Assembly (NCBI RefSeq): GCF_026151205.1
Contig: NC_087072.1
Location: 379,501-443,500, forward strand
Reading direction: 5' to 3'
Length of the DNA stretch: 64,000 bases
DNA from: Bolinopsis microptera
Lineage: Eukaryota > Ctenophora > Tentaculata > Lobata > Bolinopsidae
The stretch's first letter is position 1; the number at the start of each line of letters is the position of its first letter. Positions 10,737 to 44,100 of the stretch are shown one piece after another. Below the pieces are notes generated by a model, which was not told the origin of the DNA, did not search any database, and worked only from the letters and a program-made list of their open reading frames with translations. Both the position numbers and the translations under genes were made by a program.

Positions 10737-12662
10737 ACCACTCCCACAACTACCACTACTCCCACTACTACTACTCCCACAACTACTACAACTCCCACTA
10801 CAACTACAACTCCCACTACTACTCCCACTACTCCCACTACTCCCACAACTCCTACTACACCCACTACTACTACCACTACCACAACTACTACAACTCCCAC
10901 TACAACTACAACTCCCACTACTACTCCCACTACTCCCACTACTCCCACTACTCCCACTACTACTACCACTCCCACAACTACCACTTCTCCCACTACTACT
11001 ACCACTACCACAACTACTACAACTCCCACTACAACTACAACTCCCACTACTACTCCCACTACTCCCACTACTCCCACTACTACTACTACTCCCACAACAA
11101 CTACAACTCCCACTACTACTCCCACAACTCCTACAACTCCCACTACAACTACAACTCCCACTACTACTACCACTACTCCCACTACTACTACTCCCACAAC
11201 TACTACAACTCCCACTACAACTACAACTCCCACTACTACTCCCACTACTCCCACTACTCCCACAACTCCTACTACACCCACTACTACTACCACTACCACA
11301 ACTACTACAACTCCCACTACAACTACAACTCCCACTACTACTCCCACTACTCCCACTACTCCCACTACTCCCACTACTACTACCACTCCCACAACTACCA
11401 CTACTCCCACTACCACAACTACTACAACTCCCACTACAACTACAACTCCCACTACTACTCCCACTACTCCCACTACTCCCACTACTCCCACTACTCCCAC
11501 TACTCCCACAACAACTACAACTCCCACTACTACTCCCACAACTCCCACTACTCCCACTACTACTACTACTCCCACAACAACTACAACTCCCACTACTACT
11601 CCCACAACTCCTACTGCACCCACCACTCCCACTACTCCCACTACTCCCACTACTCCCACTACTCCCACAACTCCCACAACTCCCACAACTCCCACTACTC
11701 CCACTACTACAACTCCCACTACTCCCACTACTCCCACTACTACAACTCCCACTACTCCCACTACTCCCACAACTCCCACTACTCCCACTACTCCCACTAC
11801 TACTACTACTCCCACAACAACTACAACTCCCACTACTACTCCCACAACTCCTACTGCACCCACCACTCCCACTACTCCCACTACTCCCACTACTCCCACT
11901 ACTCCCACAACTCCCACAACTCCCACTACTCCCACTACTACAACTCCCACTACTCCCACTACTCCCACTACCCCACTACCCCACTACACCCACTTCTCCC
12001 ACTACTCCCACTACTCCCACAACTCCCACTACTCCCACTACTCCCACTACTACTACTACTCCCACAACAACTACAACTCCCACTACTACTCCCACAACTC
12101 CTACTGCACCCACCACTCCCACTACTCCCACTACTCCCACTACACCCACTACTCCCACAACTCCCACAACTCCCACAACTCCCACTACTCCCACTACTAC
12201 AACTCCCACTACTCCCACTACTCCCACTACTACAACTCCCACTACTCCCACTACTCCCACAACTCCCACTACTCCCACTACTCCCACTACTACTACTACT
12301 CCCACAACAACTACAACTCCCACTACTACTCCCACAACTCCTACTGCACCCACCACTCCCACTACTCCCACTACTCCCACTTCTCCCACTACTCCCACTA
12401 CTCCCACAACTCCCACTACTCCCACTACTACAACTCCCACTACTCCCACTACTCCCACTACCCCACTACCCCACTACACCCACTTCTCCCACTACTCCCA
12501 CTACCCCACTACCCCACTACTCCCACTTCTCCCACTACTCCCACTACTCCCACTACTCCCACTACTACAACTCCCACTACTCCCACTACACCCACTACTC
12601 CCACTACACCCACTACTCCCACTACTCCCACTACTCCCACTACTCCCACAACTCCCACTACT
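10737..12662 (+). repeat. 1.9-kb pyrimidine-rich 9-bp array upstream of gene A
   Basis: Arrays of CCCACTACT with ACTACA/ACAACT variants and larger internal duplications. The strand is almost free of G and runs directly into the acceptor CTACTGCAG before the gene A start codon, so it acts formally as a giant polypyrimidine-rich intron end or leader. A 715-codon forward frame and a Gly/Val reverse frame are repeat artefacts. Confidence 0.9.
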
Positions 12663-12759
12663 GCAGAATGAGACGCACATGTTTTGGAGTACTGCTCCTT
12701 TATACCGCGTTACTATGGTTACTGCTCCTGATATACATTGTAACACCCACTACTGCAGG

Positions 12760-34044
<21,285 letters not shown>

Positions 34045-34239
34045 TTTGTAAGTGAACTCTGTGAGACGACAGCGGGAACTAGTAGTGTAACTATGGTAAG
34101 TAGACAGTGGACCACTTTCCTTTAAATGGGAGAGGATTATTGATTACCCGAATTAACTGTAACCATGGTAACCATTAAATATGATCAGAATATGATCCAA
34201 TGATGGTTTTTTTCGGAGAAGACAGAACAAATATGGATT

Positions 34240-34250
34240 GCAAAAATAAA
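34240..34250 (+). terminator. poly(A) signal, gene A distal 3' end
   Basis: AATAAA in GCAAAAATAAACAC, about 200 bp after the second terminal exon's stop codon. Confidence 0.5.
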
Positions 34251-34839
34251 CACAGAATTGTTGGTTCTTTATCCATCCAGCAGACATTTAGCGAAATGGC
34301 TTAAATGAAGTTGGCAGAGATAATGACTCTTTTGAAATCCTGCAGTGTAAACTACAGTAAGACCCTTTAAATCTTGCCCCTTATAATTATAAAGTTATTT
34401 AACGTCTTTTTAATGCCGCTTCAGAACCTTGTGATTAGTTATGGAAAGATATATAATGTGCGGATTGATTAAAAATCTATCGAATTTGCGAGTTCAAGCT
34501 CATTTGCTCAGCTCAGGCGCATTTAAATGAATTTTGAGCGTTTTATTAACTGAAGAAGATTCGATATCTATTATTTTAAAACTTCTGATATATGTGTTTG
34601 GAAATGAAATCTTAGAATAGACTCCTTTAAATAGATTCTCCCTTATAACACGGGTTAAATGCGTTTTGAAAGGGACTGTACAATGTTTTAAAACTGAAGA
34701 TAAGATTAAGACTAGTAGTGTAACTATGGTAACTAGTAGCGTTTTACTGCTCATGCTGTAAGAGTTTTAAACAAATATAAATTTTAAGATCCCAAACTTG
34801 TTTTTTATCGAAACTGCTAGTTTCCTTGCAAGAATTGAA

Positions 34840-35030
34840 ATGAAATGAAATGAGTTGAAATTAAATGATATCTCATTCTTATGATTAACGAAATTAAATG
34901 ATATCTCGTTCTTATGATTAACGAAATTAAATGATATCTCGTTTTTATGATTAACGAAATTAAATGATATCTCGTTCTTATGATTAACGAAATTAAATGA
35001 TATCTCGTTCTTATGATTAACAAAATTAAA
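34840..35030. repeat. 33-bp tandem repeat
   Basis: About five units of GAAATTAAATGATATCTCGT plus TCTTATGATTAAC, downstream of gene A. Confidence 0.9.
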
Positions 35031-35493
35031 TGGTACCTATAGGCTATATCTTATGATTAAAGAATCGACACAAAGAAGGTAGTTAAACTTGCCAGACTGA
35101 GACTCATGTGAAAAACAGTGTATAATCTGTAAATATGATCAAGCAAAATAAAAATCCTTCATATTAAACCCACCAATCCAAATAAGATACCGAAAGTTTC
35201 AATGTAGGTAAAATAAAATATACTACAGTAGTAGTAGCAGCCCTAACATGCACATATCATACCTTACTGGACTTTGGAGACGCTGGAGGCCCTAACGTTC
35301 ATTTAAAAGTCCGCTCAAATAAAGTCTGTCCGTTTCAAGTCAAAGTCGAAATTTTTTAAAACGCCCAAAAAGGCTCTCCACAGGGATTGGCGAGCCAGGT
35401 AATAAATGTAAATGTAATTATTCTATATTATGTAATACTTCAATATTATAGTAAACATTAACCAGTGTACCAAAAGCTGGTCCCCAAACAAAC

Positions 35494-35862
35494 AGTCACG
35501 TGATAATGTTTTCGTTGTCACGTGATAAAGTTTTCGTTGTCACGTGATAATGTTTTCGTTGTCACGTGATAATGTTTTCGTTGTCACGTGATAATGTTTT
35601 CGTTGTCACGTGATAATGTTTTCGTTGTCACGTGATAATGTTTTCGTTGTCACGTGATAATGTTTTCGTTGTCACGTGATAACGTTTTCGTTGTCACGTG
35701 ATAACGTTTTCGTTGTCACGTGATAACGTTTTCGTTGTCACGTGATAACGTTTTCGTTGTCACGTGATAATGTTTTCGTTGTCACGTGATAATGTTTTCG
35801 TTGTCACGTGATAATGTTTTCGTTGTCACGTGATAATGTTTTCGTTGTCACGTGATCGTTTA
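35494..35862. repeat. 22-bp array, each unit with a CACGTG E-box
   Basis: Seventeen units of GTCACGTGATAATGTTTTCG plus TT (some with AACG instead of AATG). Each has one TCACGTGA palindrome. It lies between genes A and B and could act as a dense bHLH-factor binding region. Confidence 0.9.
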
Positions 35863-37010
35863 GTCATCCATACACGTGTAATTAAGATACAAGGTACTAT
35901 ATTATAAAACGATGATAAACAAGTAAAATGGTGAATACAATTGATGATAATATTATGACAAAATCCAAATATCACAGTGCTGGCAAACTTCCAATATTAC
36001 GAAGTGCTATTTACAAAAATCCCGAAAATAGCCTTAGTCAGGTGCCAGAATCGAATTAAAATCTTAAAGTTTTCCATTTCCCAACATTCAAGGCCCCACA
36101 TACAGTAATATGACATGTTTTACATCATTTAGTGGCTTATATCCGGGTCTCACGTATATAAGCCTTGTAAAGTGTGACAACTAGACGGGCTTTACTTATA
36201 GACTAGGATCCGACACTGAGATACCTGTGACGTAATTACTAGGAGGAGATGTGAGATTAAACTAGTGTAATAAAGATACAAATTAATTTACCGTGACATT
36301 AGGAGCCTGCATTTAACTTCCCAACTCTAAATTAAATTGTACCTATCTTAACACATTTCCCTCAACAATGTAACAATTGAACCAGAGTCTCCCTTATTGA
36401 CCTCATTGTGCGCTATTATTAGAAAGTATGTTATTATTAGTTACATCACGGGGAGGGGGGCGTGAGGTGCATGTAGGGACGGGATTATATGGCAATCTTC
36501 CTCAAGTCGAGTCTTGCTGAAATTCGATTAGATTTAACCGCCTTTAGTATGAATGGACCATCTTAGATTTCTGTTACATTTTGTTTGAGTGATTTCTTCG
36601 TTTAGTGCAAACTTTGGACACTTGCCGAATATGCTAGAATATGACATTTTGTAGTTAATTATTGCAAATTTGCAGGTCTCTGAGGCCCGGATTCTTTAGC
36701 ACATAATTATATTTGAATTTCATAATATGAGTATTGTACAGATCACCCTGCAATCAAGGCGACAATCTGGGAATGGCTAGAGTATGTTCGCCTTGTGCTA
36801 ATATCAAATAGCACTGCTAGTTGTACCCCATCATAGTTAGCTTTTAGTGATTTGTCAATATGATTACAAACCCTAACAAGAAACAGACAGCAGGCCTCCT
36901 CTTTCATAGGTTTAGTTACATTCTGGTAATAATGTTACAATTATGCAAAGGCTTAAAATCGAAGATCCAAATGATAGACTACAGTATTAACTGATAAAAT
37001 ATCGCGAATA
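35863..37010. other. intergenic region upstream of gene B
   Basis: About 1.1 kb of AT-rich sequence with no coding signal, array or RNA gene that I can support. A TATAAG at 37,017-37,022 just beyond could be a gene B TATA box. Confidence 0.3.
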
Positions 37011-37039
37011 TTTGGGTATAAGAGAAGATGCAGCAGCTA

Positions 37040-37215
37040 CTGAGCAGCACGTACTAATGTACGCGCTGTGTACGTACTAGTGTACGCGCTGTATACGCGC
37101 TGTGTACGTGCAGTATACGCGCTGTGTACGTACTAGTGTACGCGCTGTATACGCGCTGTGTACGTACTAGTGTACGCGCTGTATACGCGCTGTGTACGTA
37201 CTAGTGTACGTGTGA
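37040..37215. repeat. palindromic GTACGCGC repeats
   Basis: Tandem, strongly self-complementary units such as TGTACGTACTAGTGTACGCG and CTGTATACGCG, about 20-45 bp after the possible TATA box of gene B. The segment can fold into several hairpins. Confidence 0.8.
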
Positions 37216-37324
37216 GGGTGATAGTGAGACGGTGAATCCTTACTCCTGATCTCAGGTGTAGAGACAGACCTGACAGAGTGCCATAGCATCATAATATAGC
37301 ATAACCTCATAGATAACGCTTTTA

Positions 37325-37410
37325 TCTCTTGTAGTATGTTAAAATGTGTCAATTCTCTTGTAATATGTTAAAATGTGTCAATTCTGTTGCAGTATGTTAA
37401 AATGTGTTAG
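37325..37410 (+). repeat. acceptor-type triplicate at the gene B start codon
   Basis: Three units of about 30 bp, each TTGTAGTATGTTAAAATGTG-like; the third has the full acceptor TTCTGTTGCAG followed by T and the ATG at 37,394. The start codon itself is inside the repeated unit. Confidence 0.8.
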
Positions 37411-40400
37411 TTTGCTTGTGTTGATTTGTTTGGTGGAGAGCTCAGACTACAGGAAATGCGGTTACTTTAAACGCAACACACTCCGCTGCAACAAGGACCA
37501 GTTAGGAGCAGTACCACAGAACATACCACCCTACATCACTAGTCTGTTAGTACAGATTGTAATTACATATTATTATATGTAATTATATGTATTATTACAT
37601 GTAATTATATGTAGAGATTATATATTCATATTATCATCTGACTTTCAGAATATTAGTCAACTATAAAGAATACTATAAGATGTTACTATCCTCCCTTAGC
37701 CGGGTCTGCATAAAGCATTAGTTTACAAATATCCTATATTTGTAAACTAAAATATTTGTGAAGGTGTATGCACCTTACTTTGATAAGAAATTCCTCTTTT
37801 AAACGGATTACCAGTGTCAAGTTGCAAAGCGAGTTGGAATCTACAGGTAATATTGCAGGTAACTCAATATATAAGATTGACTGCAACATACTGCAATATT
37901 ATATTATACCTGCTAATAATGTAACCCCCAATGTTTCAGAACGATTAAGTATGATGATTTGAGGGGAGGATTTACCTTCCCAGCCCACAAACGTCTCAGA
38001 AAACTGTGAGTAACTTTTATAGGTAACTATTATAGTGGAGTAATGTGGAGTAACCACTGCACTGAGTACTAATAAACATGCCATTCCCAGAAAAAATAAT
38101 ACAAACTCGACTATTTCCTAATTTGCAGGTACTTGGTGAACGTAGAGATTGGAAGAGAAATACCTCGTCTAGCATTCGCCAAACTAAAGGAACTTCACGA
38201 CCTGTAAGTATAAATACCTCGTCTAGCATTCGCTACGTTGCTATGGTGTTGCTATGGTGTTACTATTAGTGTTATTTTAGGTGCTATTATATTGCTACCA
38301 TGGTGCTGCTATGGGGTTATTTAGAATATTTAATGTTTTCAGGCGAATACAATATTTACCGAATATTTAACGTTACCATGGTTGCAGGCGAATACAATAT
38401 TTACCGAATATTTAACGTTACCATGGTTACAGGCGAATACAATATTTACCGAATATTAACGTTACCATGGTTACAGGCGAATACAATATTTACCGAAGGC
38501 GGGACAGAACTTGACTATTCACCCTGAAGCATTCCACGGTTTGAAGAAGCTGGTTACGATAAGACTGTTTAACCTGGGTGTGTCCTCCTTGCCTGACAAC
38601 ATGTTTAAAGACAGCTCCAAACTTAGGCAAATGTAAGAGACAATTCACATAACTAATTTAGCTTTCCTTGACATCTACACAAGGTCTAATCAGTAATTAC
38701 TGTGACGAGTTAGAACAATATAAATATCTCCGGGATTTCGACGCGGGATCATATTATCACTCAGCCCGGCCCGCTGTTAGATAAACATCTCAAGGTGATA
38801 TCATCCCGCCCCGGAAATTTGTATAAACCCGGCCCGCTTTTTAGTCGTAACTGATGTTTATCATTCAATTCTCCGACTTACAATAATCAATGATACTGCT
38901 GATTAGAACTCGATAATAGTAGAACAGTTAGACGCGCGATCACGTGGGCGCGTCACGTGCGTACCACGTGCCACCAATAGCATACGCCGAGTCTATACCA
39001 CGTGACACGAAAGCGCACCACGTGATATGAAACATCGTAACCGTCCACTTCTTTTACACGCAAATTCCTGGGAACGTTGCCAAAGCAGCTAATTCTTGGA
39101 ATTTCTCCAACGCGTGGCGTGAGAAGTTGGCGACTAGCCAGCTACCCTTGTCCGTGCCCTAAAAATAGTATTGTTTTGCTTGCTCTCCTTCCAGCTCTTG
39201 TTCTTGCTAACGTTCAAGCTATTGCTCCACTATCTCACTATGACAGATCGGTTTGACATTCAGATTGATGAACTGCTTTCCAATCGTGTTCAAAAATCAG
39301 ACCCGTATTCCGAAATAAAAACTATTTTATCACTCTCTTCTAAAGTATAAATCCCTTGTCGAAATCGCCGGAGATAATTATAATCCATAAACACTTCACG
39401 CTCAGGGCTAAATAAATGTAATCCCTCAGCTGGCGCTTCGGGATTACATATTAACACAAAACTCGTGCGCTGCGCGCACTCGTATGTGTTTATCAGATCA
39501 TCCCGCTAGCGCGGGATGATCTGTTATATAAACCCTTTGCGTGGCGGGTTTATGTTATTATAAACAGGATAGGTAGCAACATTTCAAATAACAGTGAAAT
39601 GTTTTCAGATATATAACGGGGACCAATATAAACAGGATAGGAAGAAACACTTTCTCTCCGCTCAGTCGCGTACAACAGCTGTAAGATACTTTAAACATAC
39701 TAGTAACCATAGTTACACTACTAGTTACTATAGTTACACTACTATACATGTTCTTACTTTTATACTAGTTTACTCCGCATAACAGAGACTAAGCTGTCTT
39801 ATTAGACAAACTCTCCTGTCTTGTAATGGGAATATTGGGTAATGTAGGTGCCCCCCACCCCCCCCCCCCGGGTAAGGTAGATGCCCCCCGGGTAATGTAG
39901 GTGCCCCCACCCCCCGGGTAATGTAGGTGCCCCCTACTAAACACTACGAAATACTGCAGTGTAATATAACTAACCGATCAGAAGTCTGATGTTCAACAAG
40001 ATCGCCACCATAGAAGACGGAGCCTTTGACTGTGTGGATGAAACATACAGGGACCCTAGAATGTAAGCTTCAAACATGACCATATATGGGTATAACATAC
40101 AGGACCCTAGAATGTAAGCTTCAAACATGACCATATATGGGTATAACAGACAGGGACCCTAGAATGTAAGCTTCAAACATGACCATATATGGGTACAACA
40201 TACAGGGACCCTAGAATGTAAGCTTCAAACATGACCATATATGGGTATAACAGACAGGGACCCTAGAATGTAAGCTTCAAACATGACCATATATGGGTAT
40301 AACAGACAGGGACCCTAGAATGTAAGCTTCAAACATGACCATATATGGGTATAACATACAGGGACCCTAGAATGTAAGCTTCAAACATGACCATGTATGG

Positions 40401-41117
40401 GTATAACATACAGGGACCCTAGAATGTAAGCTTCAAACATGACCATATATGGCCATGGGTATCTTGTGAATTTAACTCCTGGAGTAATGGATATTATGTG
40501 TTTATTTCAATAAATATATGTGTTTTTAGTTCTTCAATCTAAAATTCACAAAAATGATTTTCTCAAATAGATTTTCCAAAAAAACTTTGATTCAGATACC
40601 TGTCCAACAATGAACTCGAAACAGTCCCAACAGAAATCTCTCACGACAAGATTAAATTGTAAGTCTTATCACAATTAAATTTCAAATCTTATTACAATTA
40701 AATTTCAAGTCTAATTACAATTAAATTTCAAGTCTTATAACAATTAAATTTCAAGTCTTATCACAATTAAATTGTAAGTCTTATAACAATTAAATTTCAA
40801 GTCTTATTACAATTAAATTGTAAGTCTTATCACAATTAAATTCTGGAATAGCCAAAATTAACCAGTCCTCACTCTCAGTCAAAACCTTAACTTTTATCAA
40901 GTATGTACTGATTTCGCACTATTGGACTATTGAACTATTACAATTTAATGAAAACTACTTTCTCAACGATCAAGGAAGATCCACGATAACCCGATACTGT
41001 GTGACTGCAATCTGAAGATCCCGGAATCCTTTACAGACAAGAAAGCGAGGTGCAAGGGACCTGCAGACCTCAGCGGAACTGCTTTAGTGGACCTCGTCGG
41101 CAAGACTATCGAATGTG
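37394..41117 (+). CDS. gene B exons 1-8: signal peptide and LRR domain
   Basis: Signal peptide MLKCVSLLVLICLVES, LRRNT (KCGYFKRNTLRCNKDQLGAV), LRR exons of 63-156 bases all in phase 2, and an LRRCT (DNPILCDCNLKIPES ... KTIECG). Exon lengths equal those of gene A except exon 4, which is two codons shorter, and exon 1. Exon 5 (39609-39680) is short and was located by its phase and its match to A (RNTFSPLSRVQQL against SNTFAPLERVQQL). An in-frame ATG at 37,373 lies upstream of the acceptor and is less likely to be used. Confidence 0.8.
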
Positions 41118-44100
41118 GTGAGATCATTTTGTATTTCATTTAACAAGACTATCGAATGTGGTGAGATCATTTTGTATTTCATTTAACAAGACTATCGAAT
41201 GTGGTGAGATCATTTTGTATTTCATTTAACAAGACTATCGAATGTGGTGAGATCATTTTGTATTTCATTTAACAAGACTATCGAATGTGGTGAGATCATT
41301 TTGTATTTCATTTAACAAGACTATCGAATGTGGTGAGATCATTTTGTATTTCATTTAACAAGACTATCGAATGTGGTGAGATCATTTTGTATTTCATTTA
41401 ACAAGACTATCGAATGTGGTGAGATCATTTTGTATTTCATTTAACAAGACTATCGAATGTGGTGAGATCATTTTGTATTTCATTTAACAAGACTATCGAA
41501 TGTGGTGAGATCATTTTGTATTTCATTTAACACTCTTTAGCACTGATATTCTTTAAAATTAATGATATTGCGTTTTAAGTTGCCATATCTAAAGATTTTA
41601 GTTCGATAATTTACCGAATAGGGTCCTTTTCGGATTTTCGATATGTATGGGGCCTTTTGGGGCGTTGGCCCCGGGCTCCTCTATAATGCGAAGGAGCAGA
41701 CTTTTGTCATCAACGCAGGTCCATCGGGCCTACTCATACAAAACCCGATTACTTATTCCCTACGATCTTTTTGCCTTCGGCAAGAGTAGGGAAAAAATTA
41801 ATGATATTGCGTTTTAAGTTGCCATTTAAAGATTTTAGTTTGATTATTTACCGAATGTTGCACATTTGATTTAATGTATACTTCCGTATACTAATATTCA
41901 GTTTTACTTCCGTTTTAGAAAGTATAAACACGTTATAATAGTTAAGTTTAACGTAGAGTGAGAGCGTTAATCTACCCCCCAGAGCGTTAATCTAGCACCT
42001 TGTAGTTAGAGTAAAGGTTTATTGAGGGTTACTGAGCGGGACTAAATACCTGTAAACACATAGTAACTACTTGCTTACAGGTATTAGTCTACATTGTAGT
42101 TATCACAGGCTCTTGTTTTGAGTCTGCGTATACCACAGTGCTGTGAAACCACTCAATAACCAATAAGTTAATATTATAGTTTGAGTATGTGGTCCATTGT
42201 TCACAGCCCCTCATTACTACAGTGATGAGGGACTGCTACTTATCATTACAATAATAAGTAGTCTCAGGTCGTTTCGTGCACCACAGATAAGTGATAAGTT
42301 ATCAACACCACATCGGTGGGAATTACCCCTGGTTTCTCACACCTGGAGAGGTATATAAGCAGTACCTGCAGCTGCACTATCATCTCAACTACTACTACTA
42401 GTAACATAGACAATTAGCCCCTGCAGCTCCACTATCATCTCAAGATGAAGCAACTACTTGTACTGTTAGGACTATTAGTGCTCAGCACTGAAGCCTGGAA
42501 CCCTAAAACCCGCTACTTCTACTGGAACGTTGCCCGGGATGTGCAGGTTATTGAAGGAAGGACTCTGATCGTGAACACAATCAACGGGAGGATCAAAGGA
42601 CCTGCTATCTTCGCTAAACAGGGCGACTTCTTGTCAGTGAAAATAACGAACAACCTGCCAGATGCTGGACTGTCTATACATTGGCATGGGATGGAAATGA
42701 GGGATTACCAGCTATACGACGGACCAGTGGGACTAGTGCAGTGCTCCCTGGCCCCTGGGGAGAGTATGACCTACAAGTTCAAGGTGCAGGAGCACCCTGG
42801 TACCTACTGGTACCACACCCACGCCGAGATGTTCCCGTCCGGTCACGACATGGTGAGGGGCCCTATCGTAGTGCTGCCTGAGGACGGACCTGTGTATCCC
42901 TCCCATCTTATTGATAACTACGATTACACCCACCTGAACGAAAGAGTCCTCTTCTACCAGGACTTCTACCCTAACTATATAGCTCACGATTACCTGATGG
43001 GACTCGGTGACCTCAGAGAGTTGGGTGGATTTAACGCGGAGGGAGGGATTGCTCTCACTGCACCTTGGAGTGGGGGCTGTCTGAACGGAGGAGAAGAGAA
43101 GGGTTTCATGCAGTTTGAGAACGGAGAGTACAGGTTCAGGCTAGCTAACGGAGGGAGCACCACCCCAATGCTCTGGAGTATTGACGGGTACAGCTTCAAA
43201 GTAGTCGCTGCTGACGGTACTGATGTGGAGCCGTATGAAGTGGACCAGATTCAGATCCATCTCGGAGAAAGGTACGATGTACTGGTTAACTTCAACGTAG
43301 ACGCACCTCAGAACGTGTGGATGAGAGGGGCTGCCACTGCAGTGACCAACCCAGCAGCAGTAATACTCACCACTCTCCAACTCAGACCTGACAACTCCTT
43401 CGAGTATCTGGAGGGACCAGCCACCAGCTCTCCTAACCCCGACCCAGTCCTGATGAACTGCAACTACTTTGGAGAGCAGGAGAAATGTGTGTCCGTAACC
43501 GCGCTCAAGTCGAAAGCAGATGAGTTCAAGACACGTCCTTTACTTGACGACACTGAGCTTCACACTGCTGACTTCTTCTTCTCTCTACCCCCTGTGTACG
43601 GATACTTCTTCTCACTTGACGGAGGCACCTACACCCAGAATGCACTGCCTCACCATCCAATAGCATACCCTGACTTCGACAACGAGAAAGACATGAACCC
43701 CCACACCAACGTGCTTAACCTTGCTTTGGATAAGACTGTGACTATAGTTCTCAGGAACGGAGCAGGCATAGCCCATCCCATCCATCTCCACGGCCACAAG
43801 TTTGAGGTGCTGGAAGAGATCTCCCGTGCAAAACCAAACTGTTTCGGAGGACAATGCCCGCTACCTGACCTGGAGACCGGCTTCTCAGCCCCCATCTCCG
43901 AGCTAGCTAAGAGGGAGACGCGAGGAGTTCTGAAGGACGTGATCATCGTCCCGATGTTCGGAGCAGCAGTAGTAAGGTTCAACACTGACAATCCCGGCGT
44001 GTGGTTCGCTCACTGTCATTTCGACGAGCACGTGGACAGTGGACAGGGTTTCGTAATGAACGAGGGTAACTGGAAGGCGGCCAAGGTCCCCGCGGACTTC

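Noticed and set aside
34500-34754. 84-codon minus-strand frame starting MSSKTLL
   Set aside because: Contains the dispersed TTACCATAG repeat and AT-rich DNA; no exon signals.
35494-35862. CRISPR-like array of regular direct repeats
   Set aside because: The repeats are contiguous 22-bp units without unique spacers, in an animal genome.
37373-37393. Upstream in-frame ATG for gene B (MCQFCCS)
   Set aside because: Lies within the repeated intron end before the acceptor TTGCAG; the ATG at 37,394 matches the gene A arrangement.
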